DNA of 64,000 bases from Bacteroides sp. (GTDB taxonomy: Bacteria > Bacteroidota > Bacteroidia > Bacteroidales > Bacteroidaceae), in NCBI RefSeq assembly GCF_028690125.1, contig NZ_JAQVBV010000007.1, positions 62,001-126,000 of the forward strand, given 5' to 3'. This document shows, one piece after another, positions 25,371-34,425 of the stretch (positions are counted from its first letter, which is position 1; every line of letters begins with the position of its first letter). Under the pieces are notes generated by a model, which saw only the letters and a list, made by a program, of their open reading frames with translations, ran no database searches and had not been told where the DNA came from. A program made the position numbers and the translations under genes.

Positions 25371-28300
25371 ATGACTTTTATATCTAATATACAATCGGTA
25401 GCGAAATATGAAAGCAAATTATTAATAAGAAGTTGGTTCTTCAGGGTATTTACGGTACTTGCTGTATGTATCATTAGTTTTTTAAACTTCATGTTATTTT
25501 TATCGGAAGATATGGGAGGGCTTTGGATTGCTACATCCATACCTTCGAATATACCTTATCTAATCTTATTGTTGTTAAATACGGGACAGGCGGTTATTGC
25601 TATCTTTCTGGCTTCTGATTTTTTGAAAAGAGATAAGAAGCTTGATACATCAGAAGTTTTTTATGTCCGTCCGTTAAGTAATGCAGAATATGTTATCGGC
25701 AAGATTTGGGGAAATCTGCGTGTCTTTTTGATTTTGAACCTGATTGTAATTGGTATTACAGCAGCATTCAATCTAACATCAGGAGAGGTAGACTGGATGG
25801 CATATGTTATTTATTTCTTTCTGATTAGTGTGCCTACTCTTATCTTTATCATTGGTCTGTCTATATTCTTAATGTTAGTACTGAAAAATCAGGCATTAAC
25901 ATTCGTAATATTGTTAGGTTATATTGGATTGACCGTTTTCTATATTGAAGATAAGTTTTATTATCTTTTTGATTATATGGCCTATAGCCTTCCTCTGGTA
26001 AAATCCACGATTGTAGGATTTTCCAATTTGGGAGTGATCTTAAATCACCGGGCTATTTATCTATTTGCCGGCTTGGCATTTATATTTTTTACAATCTGTC
26101 TTTTCCGGCGTTTGCCTAACTCGTTGCGAAGTAATTACTCATGGTTGTTTCTTTCCTTCGGCATCATTTTGTTGAGCCTTACATCAGGCTATTGGCATAT
26201 ACATTCAATTTTGTATCAAGGTGATATACGAACTATTTATACAAATATCAATAATCAATACGTTGCCACTCCGAAAATGGCTATTTATCAATATGATATT
26301 TCGGTAGAACAGTATCCTGATAACTTTTCATCGGAAGTGGCTATGAAGGGAATAGCCTTAAAATCGTCTGCTGTATTCACATTCTGTCTCAATCCCGGTT
26401 TAAACATTAGTGCCGTTTATTCGGGTGAACAACCGCTTGAATTCAAGCGTGACAAACAAATAGTATTGGTGGACTTTGGGAAAAATATAGCAAAAGGAGA
26501 TACTGCCTCCGTTACATTTAAGTATGACGGACAGATAGACAATTCATTTTGTTATCTGGATATTCCATCGGAAATGTTGCAGGCTCCCAGGAAGAAGCTC
26601 TTGTTTAATATTGATAAACAGTATTGTTTCCAGACAAAAGATTATTTGTTGCTGACTCCTGAAACTTATTGGTATCCTCGTGCGGGAACAAGTTATAGCG
26701 ACAAAAGTCCGGATTGGCAACAAACTTATTTCAGCAATTATCATTTAAAAGTTAAACCTCTTCCGGGATTGATCCCTCTATCTCAAGGTGAAGGGAAGAG
26801 TGACGAACAAGGTGTTTACACATTTAATGGAGATTTTCCGTCTCAAACAATCTCATTGATTATAGGAAACTATCAGCAAAAAAGTGTCTATTCCGATAGT
26901 GTACTGTGTAGTATCTGGCATATAGAAGATCATGACTATTTTACAGCAGCATTTGATTCTATTCAAGATACAATTCCTACGCTTATACGTAATATTAAAG
27001 AACAGTTAGGACGGCAATTTAAATTGGAATATCCATTTAAGCGATTTTCCATTGTAGAAGTACCTGTACAGTTTGCAAGCTATGAACGTACTTGGTCGCA
27101 AGCACAGGAAACCATGCAACCGGAAATGGTTTTATTACCTGAAAAAGGGGCTTTGTTGAATCTGGATGTGAAAAGAGAAGTTAAAAATCACATCCGTTGG
27201 TCACGCGGTGATCATGAAATCAGTGTGGTAGAGGCCCAGATGCGTACATTCAATAATTTCGCTTGGACGTTTATGCAAACAGAAGGCAATTATAACTTTT
27301 CATTAGGTAGTAGAGGACGAGCTAACCTTTCAACAGAGGCAAATCCTTATTTTCTTTTTCCACAGATTTACAATTTTCGTTATAATATTTTTTCTTCGGA
27401 ATGGCCGGTAGCTAATCGGGTAATCGAATTATATTTGCAGAAAAGGTCTGAGAATAGAGGATGGGAGCGAGAAATTAATGGCATCAGTAATAATGAAAAG
27501 GCCATTTTAATGTTAGAAAAACATACATTCAAAGAGTTGTTATCCAATGTCGAACTACGTGATTTACAAAATAATATAGTTGGGTTAGAGGCAAGCCGTC
27601 TTTTTGCCGTGCCCGAAATAAATATAGGCGTAGAAGCTTTCAGAGATTCACTGTATTCATTGCTGAAACGCAATACTTTCTTGAATATAAAGTTTGAGAA
27701 TATGCTTGATACGTTGGGGATTATAAGTAAAGCGGATATTCATTCTTCTTTGAGAGAATGGACAGAAACGACGCCTCTTCCTTTCTATTCTATTGGCACT
27801 CCTGAAGTGACAAAAGTAACCAATAAAGGTGGAGAGGAATTTTATGTTTTGAAAATATTGATTAGCAATAACTCAGATTATGATGGAATTATTCATATCA
27901 ATATTCGTCAGAATGACTGGTGGAGTCAAACGGTAGAAGATCCTAGGGCTAGTAGAAAATTGGAGATGCCTCCTCATACAAGTAAAGAATTTGTGTCGGT
28001 TTGGGAAGAACAGGTTCGTAGAGTTGAAATCAATACGATGGTTTCAGGAAATCTTCCTAATGTGATTGATCAACCTATTGGTAATATCAAACAGGAACAA
28101 AATAGAATAGTCAAAGATAGTATTTATATATTGCCGGAGTCTTCATTTGAGTTGCCGGGAGAGGTTATTGTGGACAATGAAGATTCCACTCTTTTTGTTC
28201 TCTCTACTCCTGCCGTCGTGGGACTTTTACCTAAATGGATGAACGAAGTAGATGACACATCCTTTAAATATGCCGGCACACCTTCGTGGCGTCCACCTTT

Positions 28301-28676
28301 GCAATGGACGGCCACTACCAATGAAGGTTATTACGGAAAATATATTCGATCGGCTTATGTGATAAAAAGTGGGAATGGTGGGCAAACTGCTACATGGAAA
28401 GTACCTGTACCGGAATCCGGTCAGTATGATTTGTATTATCACGTATTCAAAGATAATGAACTGCGATGGAACGATCGTGCACGAGGAGAATATCACTTTA
28501 AAGTGATGTATGACGATGGCGTGGAAGATGCTTATATTGATATGAGAAAAGCCAATGAGGGATGGGAGCAGGTAGGTACCTACTTCATTAATTCCGACAC
28601 AATTCGCGTGGTGCTGACAGATGAATGCAAACTGAGAACTGTCACAGCGGATGCAGTGAAAATAGTGAAACGATAA
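25371..28676 (+). CDS. ABC-2 permease with large periplasmic M1-like region and golvesin-type C-terminal domain
   Basis: 1101 residues. About residues 1-285 are an ABC-2 type permease with six or seven hydrophobic helices (WFFRVFTVLAVC, ILLLLNTGQAVIAIF, FLILNLIVIGITA and others). The remainder is extracytoplasmic and resembles the M1 aminopeptidase-like tail seen on some ABC-2 permeases of Bacteroidota, but I find no HExxH zinc motif, so it is not an evident peptidase. The final 105 residues or so (about 995-1101: TATWKVPVPESGQYDLYYHV ... EGWEQVGTYFI ... VTADAVKIV) fit a golvesin C-terminal-like beta domain. The gene lies between the ABC ATPase and tolC-type genes, all tightly spaced. The periplasmic part may recruit substrate or dock onto the TolC/adaptor parts; that is inference. 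Confidence 0.8.
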   Translation: MTFISNIQSVAKYESKLLIRSWFFRVFTVLAVCIISFLNFMLFLSEDMGGLWIATSIPSNIPYLILLLLNTGQAVIAIFLASDFLKRDKKLDTSEVFYVRPLSNAEYVIGKIWGNLRVFLILNLIVIGITAAFNLTSGEVDWMAYVIYFFLISVPTLIFIIGLSIFLMLVLKNQALTFVILLGYIGLTVFYIEDKFYYLFDYMAYSLPLVKSTIVGFSNLGVILNHRAIYLFAGLAFIFFTICLFRRLPNSLRSNYSWLFLSFGIILLSLTSGYWHIHSILYQGDIRTIYTNINNQYVATPKMAIYQYDISVEQYPDNFSSEVAMKGIALKSSAVFTFCLNPGLNISAVYSGEQPLEFKRDKQIVLVDFGKNIAKGDTASVTFKYDGQIDNSFCYLDIPSEMLQAPRKKLLFNIDKQYCFQTKDYLLLTPETYWYPRAGTSYSDKSPDWQQTYFSNYHLKVKPLPGLIPLSQGEGKSDEQGVYTFNGDFPSQTISLIIGNYQQKSVYSDSVLCSIWHIEDHDYFTAAFDSIQDTIPTLIRNIKEQLGRQFKLEYPFKRFSIVEVPVQFASYERTWSQAQETMQPEMVLLPEKGALLNLDVKREVKNHIRWSRGDHEISVVEAQMRTFNNFAWTFMQTEGNYNFSLGSRGRANLSTEANPYFLFPQIYNFRYNIFSSEWPVANRVIELYLQKRSENRGWEREINGISNNEKAILMLEKHTFKELLSNVELRDLQNNIVGLEASRLFAVPEINIGVEAFRDSLYSLLKRNTFLNIKFENMLDTLGIISKADIHSSLREWTETTPLPFYSIGTPEVTKVTNKGGEEFYVLKILISNNSDYDGIIHINIRQNDWWSQTVEDPRASRKLEMPPHTSKEFVSVWEEQVRRVEINTMVSGNLPNVIDQPIGNIKQEQNRIVKDSIYILPESSFELPGEVIVDNEDSTLFVLSTPAVVGLLPKWMNEVDDTSFKYAGTPSWRPPLQWTATTNEGYYGKYIRSAYVIKSGNGGQTATWKVPVPESGQYDLYYHVFKDNELRWNDRARGEYHFKVMYDDGVEDAYIDMRKANEGWEQVGTYFINSDTIRVVLTDECKLRTVTADAVKIVKR

Positions 28677-28698
28677 TAATTAAAAAACAGCAAACTAT

Positions 28699-30195
28699 AT
28701 GGAAAGTGACTTACGACTATTAAAAAGGATGCTATTGACTATCGTTACTTTTATGGGGTTTACTTTGTCATCGCAAGGACAAATCCCCTTAACGATTGAC
28801 AAGGCGATGGAAATTGCGCAAAAGAACAGTCCTTCTCTTCGCAATTCTCAGATGAATTTAGAGAGGTATAAACAGAATTTGTTAGCTCAGAAAGCTTCTT
28901 TGAAATCGCGATTTTCATTGGAATTGAATCCGGTGAGTTATGGTAAGGACAGGTCTTTCGACACATTTAATTCGAGTTGGTATACTGGAGAAACATTTAA
29001 TACTAATGGAAGCTTCCGGGTGGAGCAACCTATTTTATGGACAGATGGTACTATTTCTTTAATTAATACCTTTGGGTGGCAGAAAAACAACTCAATTTCG
29101 GGTGATGATAAGAAAAATAGCCAGGTATTCAATAATAATCTTCGTCTTCAATTAAGCCAGCCCATTTTCACTTATAACAAGAGAAAGATGGAATTGAAGC
29201 AGATTCAGTATGATTACGAAAATGCCAATATTAGTTATGCTTTGCAACGTCTGAATACGGAAAAAAGTATTACCGATCAGTTTTATGCGGTTTACATGGC
29301 ACAAAGTAATCTGGAAATCAGCCGTGAGGAATTGATCAATGTCCAGCAGAGTTATGAAATCAAGAAAAATAAAGTAGAAGCTGATTTAGCTGCTAAAGAT
29401 GAACTTTATCAAGCTGAATTGAATCTTGCTACAGCACGTTCGTCTGTAGATGAAAGACAGGTTAGTCTGGAGAATGCAAAAGACAAACTCAAACAGACAC
29501 TTGGAATGAATCTGGATGAAGACATTCTTGTGTTTGCTGAAGTGGATATCAAACCGATACAAGTTGATTTGGATCAAGCTATTACGCATGGACTCGGTTC
29601 TCGTTTGGAAATTCGCCAGCGGGAGATAAAGACCAAGGAACTAGAATTCGATATGATAAAGACCAAAGCTATGAATGAATTTAAAGGAGACGTGTCTTTA
29701 TCTTTCGGATTGACTGGAGATAATAAGAATTTGGATAAGATGTTTGATAATCCGACACAAAATCCACGTGTTTCAGTCAGTTTTTCTGTTCCTATCTTCG
29801 ATTGGGGTGAAAAAAGGGCAAGAATTAAAGCACAACAGATTGCGCAGCAGATAAATGAACTTGAGTTTCACGAAGAGAAAGTTGATATTGAACTTAATAT
29901 TCGTCAGGTATGGCGTAGTCTCGAAAACCTTCGGACACAGATTAAGATTGCTGAGCAAAATGTGAAAAACGCTCAATTGACTTATGATTTGAACCAGACC
30001 AGATACCGTGAAGGCGATATTACCGGTATGGAAATGAGTCAATTCCAAACTCAGCTCTCAAATCAAAAAATCGCTTATACGCAATCATTGATTAATTACA
30101 GAATAGAATTACTTAACCTCAAAATTCTTTCGTTGTATGACTTTGATACAAATAGTCCTATTGTTCCAATGAAAGATATGATCGATAAAAAATAA
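28699..30195 (+). CDS. TolC family outer membrane efflux protein
   Basis: A 498-residue outer membrane factor with an N-terminal signal (about 1-27, MLLTIVTFMGF core, cut near SSQGQ). It shows the duplicated helical hairpin pattern of TolC: first repeat starting LTIDKAMEIAQKNSPSLRNS, coiled coils around ELYQAELNLATARSS, second repeat ending TRYREGDITGMEMSQFQTQL. It would form the trimeric exit duct for the pumps encoded on both sides. Eight bases separate it from the adaptor gene. Confidence 0.93.
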   Translation: MESDLRLLKRMLLTIVTFMGFTLSSQGQIPLTIDKAMEIAQKNSPSLRNSQMNLERYKQNLLAQKASLKSRFSLELNPVSYGKDRSFDTFNSSWYTGETFNTNGSFRVEQPILWTDGTISLINTFGWQKNNSISGDDKKNSQVFNNNLRLQLSQPIFTYNKRKMELKQIQYDYENANISYALQRLNTEKSITDQFYAVYMAQSNLEISREELINVQQSYEIKKNKVEADLAAKDELYQAELNLATARSSVDERQVSLENAKDKLKQTLGMNLDEDILVFAEVDIKPIQVDLDQAITHGLGSRLEIRQREIKTKELEFDMIKTKAMNEFKGDVSLSFGLTGDNKNLDKMFDNPTQNPRVSVSFSVPIFDWGEKRARIKAQQIAQQINELEFHEEKVDIELNIRQVWRSLENLRTQIKIAEQNVKNAQLTYDLNQTRYREGDITGMEMSQFQTQLSNQKIAYTQSLINYRIELLNLKILSLYDFDTNSPIVPMKDMIDKK

Positions 30196-30202
30196 GCAGG
30201 CC

Positions 30203-31264
30203 ATGAAACAGTATCACATTTTAATTGCATCTACTTTATTAGCAACTATATCATTAACTAGCTGTGGTGAAAGACCACAAAATGCACCCAATGATATTGC
30301 TACCCCAGTATCTGTGATCGAACTTAAAAAAGGTTCGATCAGTAAATTAATAAATACAACAGGGACAGTACAGCCTACTTATGGGCTATCTCTGAATTCA
30401 GAAATGAGCGGGAGTTATAAACTTCAGAACAATCCGAAAACTGGAAAACCTTTCAAAATGGGAGACCGGGTGAAGAAAGGACAACTCATTATTAAACTGG
30501 AAGATAGAGAGTATGAAAATGGAATTGCTATTGATGCTAAAGAGTTAAGCCTTGAAATAGCCGAACAAGAACAGACTAAGCAAAAAGCTCTTTATGAAAA
30601 AGGAGGGGTAACTGTGGGTGAAATGCGGAATTCAGAAGTAAAGGTAACTAGCGCCCGCTACGATTATGATAATGCTCAGCTCAATCTGGAAAAAATGAAA
30701 GTAATAGCTCCGTTTGATGGCGTTATTGTCGATCTACCCCATTATACATCCGATAGTAAGGTCGAACAAGGTAAACCAATGGTAAGTTTGATGGCTTATG
30801 ATAAAATGTATATGGACATCAATCTGCCGGAAAGTAGTATTCGTTATATTAAAGAATTACAGCCGGTATATATCACTCATTACACCATACCTGGCGATAC
30901 ACTTAGAGGGAAAATTAGTGAATTATCTCCGGCAATTAGTACAGAGACACGTACTTTTAAGGGAAAAATCCTGATTGATAATGATCAGTTGAAACTACGT
31001 CCGGGTATGTTTGCCAAAGCAGATATTGTGGTAGATAAAGCCGATAGTTCTATTATTATTTCGAAAGACGTTATTCTGTCTAACCGTCACCGAAAATATG
31101 TATATATAGTTGAAAAGAATACAGCTAAGATACGTAATCTGGAAACCGGTTTGGAGGATGAATACAACATTGAAATTTTATCCGGTCTTAATGTAAACGA
31201 TAATCTGGTAGTGAAAGGTTTTGAAACATTGAAAGAAGACGCAAAAGTGAAAATTCAAAAGTAA
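30203..31264 (+). CDS. Efflux periplasmic adaptor lipoprotein (membrane fusion protein)
   Basis: A 353-residue HlyD/AcrA-type adaptor. It has a lipoprotein signal with lipobox LTSC and acylation Cys21, a beta-barrel start, lipoyl halves (GDRVKKGQLIIKLED and VIAPFDGVIVDLP), an alpha-hairpin between them, and a C-terminal membrane-proximal domain (LSNRHRKYVYIVE). It links inner membrane transporters to TolC in the periplasm. This is the only adaptor in the operon, so it must serve both the RND pumps and, if they join in, the ABC modules. Confidence 0.92.
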   Translation: MKQYHILIASTLLATISLTSCGERPQNAPNDIATPVSVIELKKGSISKLINTTGTVQPTYGLSLNSEMSGSYKLQNNPKTGKPFKMGDRVKKGQLIIKLEDREYENGIAIDAKELSLEIAEQEQTKQKALYEKGGVTVGEMRNSEVKVTSARYDYDNAQLNLEKMKVIAPFDGVIVDLPHYTSDSKVEQGKPMVSLMAYDKMYMDINLPESSIRYIKELQPVYITHYTIPGDTLRGKISELSPAISTETRTFKGKILIDNDQLKLRPGMFAKADIVVDKADSSIIISKDVILSNRHRKYVYIVEKNTAKIRNLETGLEDEYNIEILSGLNVNDNLVVKGFETLKEDAKVKIQK

Positions 31265-31312
31265 ATCAGTGGTCTGATGAACAAACACACCTTTCGAAAA
31301 TAGGAATCACGT

Positions 31313-34300
31313 ATGAAAAATATAATCAAATTTGCAGTAGGCAATCCGGTTACGATTTGTATGGTTGTATTTGCCCTCTTATTGCTGGGGAAAGTATCAT
31401 ACGATCAATTGAGTGTAGACTTATTGCCCGATCTGAATAATCCCCGCTTGTTTATCGAGCTAAAGGCTGGAGAACGTCCTCCGGAAGAAATCGAAAAACA
31501 ATTTGTAAAAAACATGGAATCGATGGCTATCCGGCAGAGCGATGTTACGCAGGTTTCTTCCGTAATCAAGGCCGGAACAGCTCGAATCACAGTTGAGTAT
31601 ACTTGGACTAAAGATATGGATGAGGCTTTTCTTGATTTGCAGAAAGCCATGAATCCATTTGCTCAGAACAAGGATATCACTGAATTGAAAATTACCCAGC
31701 ATGACGCGAATCTATCACCGGTAGTTCTGGTAGGTATGTCTCATCAAAGTATTACAGATATGGCGGAGTTGCGGAAAATCGCAGAAAGTTATATCCGGAA
31801 TGAATTGATTCGTTTGGAAGGTGTTGCCGAAGTAACTCTTTCGGGAGAAGAGGTGAGTACACTGACCATTCAAACAGATCCTTATAAATTAAATGCATTT
31901 CAGCTAAAGATAGAAGATGTTGCTTCTCGTATCGAAGCGAATAACCAAAGTATATCCGGAGGACAGGTTAGCGAACTTGGATTGCAATATTTGGTGAAAA
32001 GTTCGAGCCTGTTTACAACGGAAGCTGATTTTGAGAATTTAATCGTTGGCTACAAACCGGTTCAGCAACAAGCTACATCAGGAAATAATTCTTCTGAAAC
32101 AGCTGATGCTAATAAAGCACCTATCTTCTTGAAAGAAATAGCAACTGTTCAGTTTATGAATGCTCGCCCGGAGAATATAGTCCGTATCAATGGTCAGCGT
32201 AGCATCGGTTTGTCTATTTATAAGGAGATGCGTTTTAATACAGTGAAAGTAGTAGATGAAGTGACTCGTAAATTAGCTGTAATAGAGAATGCATTGCCTG
32301 GTTATCATTTTCAAGTAATCTCCAATCAGGGAACGTTTATAAAAAGTGCGATTGGAGAAGTAAAAAGCAGTGCTTTATTAGGTGTAATTCTTGCTATTGT
32401 TGTATTATTTATATTTCTTCGTCGAATAGGAACGACCCTGATTGTCAGCCTTGCTATTCCGATCTCCATTGTGGCCACTTTCAATCTGATGTTTTTCAAT
32501 GGACTTACTCTGAATATCATGACGTTGGGAGGACTGGCTCTTGGAGCAGGTATGTTGGTGGATAATGCCATTGTAGTCATAGAAAGCATCTTCCGAAATC
32601 AGGAAAAAGGATTGAGTATCAAGGAGGCTGCTATTACAGGAACCGCAGAGGTTGCTAATGCAGTAATAGCTTCTACTTTGACGACTATAGTCGTATTTCT
32701 CCCGATTGTTTATCTTCACGGAGCTTCGGGTGAATTATTTAAAGATCAAGCTTGGACGGTTACTTTCTCACTTCTGTCTTCTTTATTTGTGGCTATTTTA
32801 GTGATTCCGATGCTGTATATTCAACTCTCCGGTAAGAAGGTGAAGATGGAAGAGGTGAAGTCAATCCGCATGACGGGATATAGCAAAATGCTTCGTACAT
32901 TGGTCCGTCACCGTTGGTGGGTGATTGGTGTGGCAGTAATGCTACTTGTTGTAACAGGTTTGCTGACTCCGTTTATTGGAACCGAATTTATGCCAAGGGC
33001 TGAAAGTAAGGCTTTTACTGTTGTGGTGAAAATGCCTGAAGGTACGCAAATGGAACGTACTTCTGCTGCTGTAGGCAATTTGGAAGAATTGCTATACACT
33101 ATTGTTGGAGGTGATTCATTGTGTACGGTATATAGTCATGTCGGAGAAGGAAGTGGTTCAGAAAATGCTGTTTTTGAGGGAGAGAATACAGCGATGATGA
33201 AAGTAATCCTTTCACCGGATTGTATTTTTCCACCGGAAAAGGTAATCGCTCAATTCGTTGAGTCAGCTAAGAACCCTGACGGCTTAGAAGTAACAATCCG
33301 GCAGGATGAGAATTCTTTGAATTCTTTATTGGGTAGCGAAGGGGCTCCTATTGTCGTGGAAGTCAAAGGCGAGGAACTGGATGAAATAGCGCAAATTACT
33401 GAGGAAGTAAAACAACAGATGCTTGGAGTAAACGGAATATACGATGTAAGTACTTCAATAGAAGATGGTGCTCCCGAAGTTGTGATTACCATCAATCGTA
33501 CCATTGCCGGTATTAACAATTTGAGTGTTGCTACAGTGATTGAACAACTAAAGCAGCAATTAAGCGGTAAGGAGGTTGGAAAAATGGAATATCGTGGTGA
33601 GATGCGTGATATTGTAATTAAAGTTCCAAATATACCTTTAAGCTCTCTTGGGTCATTGGTTATAAAGAGTGGTACACAGGAGTTTTTATTGCAGGAAATT
33701 GCGACAATTACTCATAGCCAGGCTCCCAAAGAAATATTGCGTCGTAACCAAAGTCGTGTCGGTAAAATAATGGCAAATATGGAAGCCGGTAAATCACTTG
33801 ATAAGGTAGCGGAAGAAGTGCGTCAAAAGGTAAGTGGAATTGATCTGCCGGTAAATTATAACATCACAGTAACCGGAGAAGAAGAGAAGCGGCAAGAGTC
33901 TATGAATAGTTTATTGTTTGCTCTGGTACTTTCTGTTGTACTGGTCTATATGGTAATGGCTTCTCAGTTCGAATCATTGTTGCATCCTTTCACTATTTTG
34001 CTGACTATTCCTTTAGCTGTGGTAGGTGCTATCTTACTTTTCTTCATTACAGGAACTACCATTAATATGATGGGAGTTATCGGTATTGTGATGTTGGGAG
34101 GTATTGCTGTCAATAACTCTATTATTTTAGTAGACCGTATCAACCAGCTTAGCCAAGCAGGCATGGAACTGACGGATGCCATTGTAGAAGCGGGACAACA
34201 ACGTATTCGTCCCATTATAATGACTACGCTGACTACAGTTTTGGCGATGCTCCCCATGACATTCGATTTTGGTGAAGGTGCTTCTTTGCGTTCGCCGATG

Positions 34301-34423
34301 GCTATTGCTGTGATTGGAGGTTTGATTACTTCCACCTTGATGAGCTTGATGGTTATCCCTTGTGTATATTATGTCTTGGAGAAACTCAAAAGGCGTATAA
34401 ATCACCGAACTAAAAACAGCTGA
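31313..34423 (+). CDS. RND efflux permease
   Basis: A 1036-residue RND pump with twelve helices and two periplasmic porter/docking loops. In helix 4 the proton-relay acid is Asp417 (GMLVDNAIVVIE), with Asn where AcrB has its second Asp, as in many MdtB/MexF-like and CusA-like proteins. Other RND blocks are intact (LRRIGTTLIVSLAIPISI, late GGIAVNNSIILVDRIN). It ends two bases before the RND-ABC fusion gene, so the two RND halves may form a heterotrimer as MdtB and MdtC do. Confidence 0.92.
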   Translation: MKNIIKFAVGNPVTICMVVFALLLLGKVSYDQLSVDLLPDLNNPRLFIELKAGERPPEEIEKQFVKNMESMAIRQSDVTQVSSVIKAGTARITVEYTWTKDMDEAFLDLQKAMNPFAQNKDITELKITQHDANLSPVVLVGMSHQSITDMAELRKIAESYIRNELIRLEGVAEVTLSGEEVSTLTIQTDPYKLNAFQLKIEDVASRIEANNQSISGGQVSELGLQYLVKSSSLFTTEADFENLIVGYKPVQQQATSGNNSSETADANKAPIFLKEIATVQFMNARPENIVRINGQRSIGLSIYKEMRFNTVKVVDEVTRKLAVIENALPGYHFQVISNQGTFIKSAIGEVKSSALLGVILAIVVLFIFLRRIGTTLIVSLAIPISIVATFNLMFFNGLTLNIMTLGGLALGAGMLVDNAIVVIESIFRNQEKGLSIKEAAITGTAEVANAVIASTLTTIVVFLPIVYLHGASGELFKDQAWTVTFSLLSSLFVAILVIPMLYIQLSGKKVKMEEVKSIRMTGYSKMLRTLVRHRWWVIGVAVMLLVVTGLLTPFIGTEFMPRAESKAFTVVVKMPEGTQMERTSAAVGNLEELLYTIVGGDSLCTVYSHVGEGSGSENAVFEGENTAMMKVILSPDCIFPPEKVIAQFVESAKNPDGLEVTIRQDENSLNSLLGSEGAPIVVEVKGEELDEIAQITEEVKQQMLGVNGIYDVSTSIEDGAPEVVITINRTIAGINNLSVATVIEQLKQQLSGKEVGKMEYRGEMRDIVIKVPNIPLSSLGSLVIKSGTQEFLLQEIATITHSQAPKEILRRNQSRVGKIMANMEAGKSLDKVAEEVRQKVSGIDLPVNYNITVTGEEEKRQESMNSLLFALVLSVVLVYMVMASQFESLLHPFTILLTIPLAVVGAILLFFITGTTINMMGVIGIVMLGGIAVNNSIILVDRINQLSQAGMELTDAIVEAGQQRIRPIIMTTLTTVLAMLPMTFDFGEGASLRSPMAIAVIGGLITSTLMSLMVIPCVYYVLEKLKRRINHRTKNS

Positions 34424-34425
34424 AG

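Noticed and set aside
25371..28676. Active M1 aminopeptidase
   Set aside because: The periplasmic region resembles that fold loosely but I find no HExxH motif, so no peptidase call was made.
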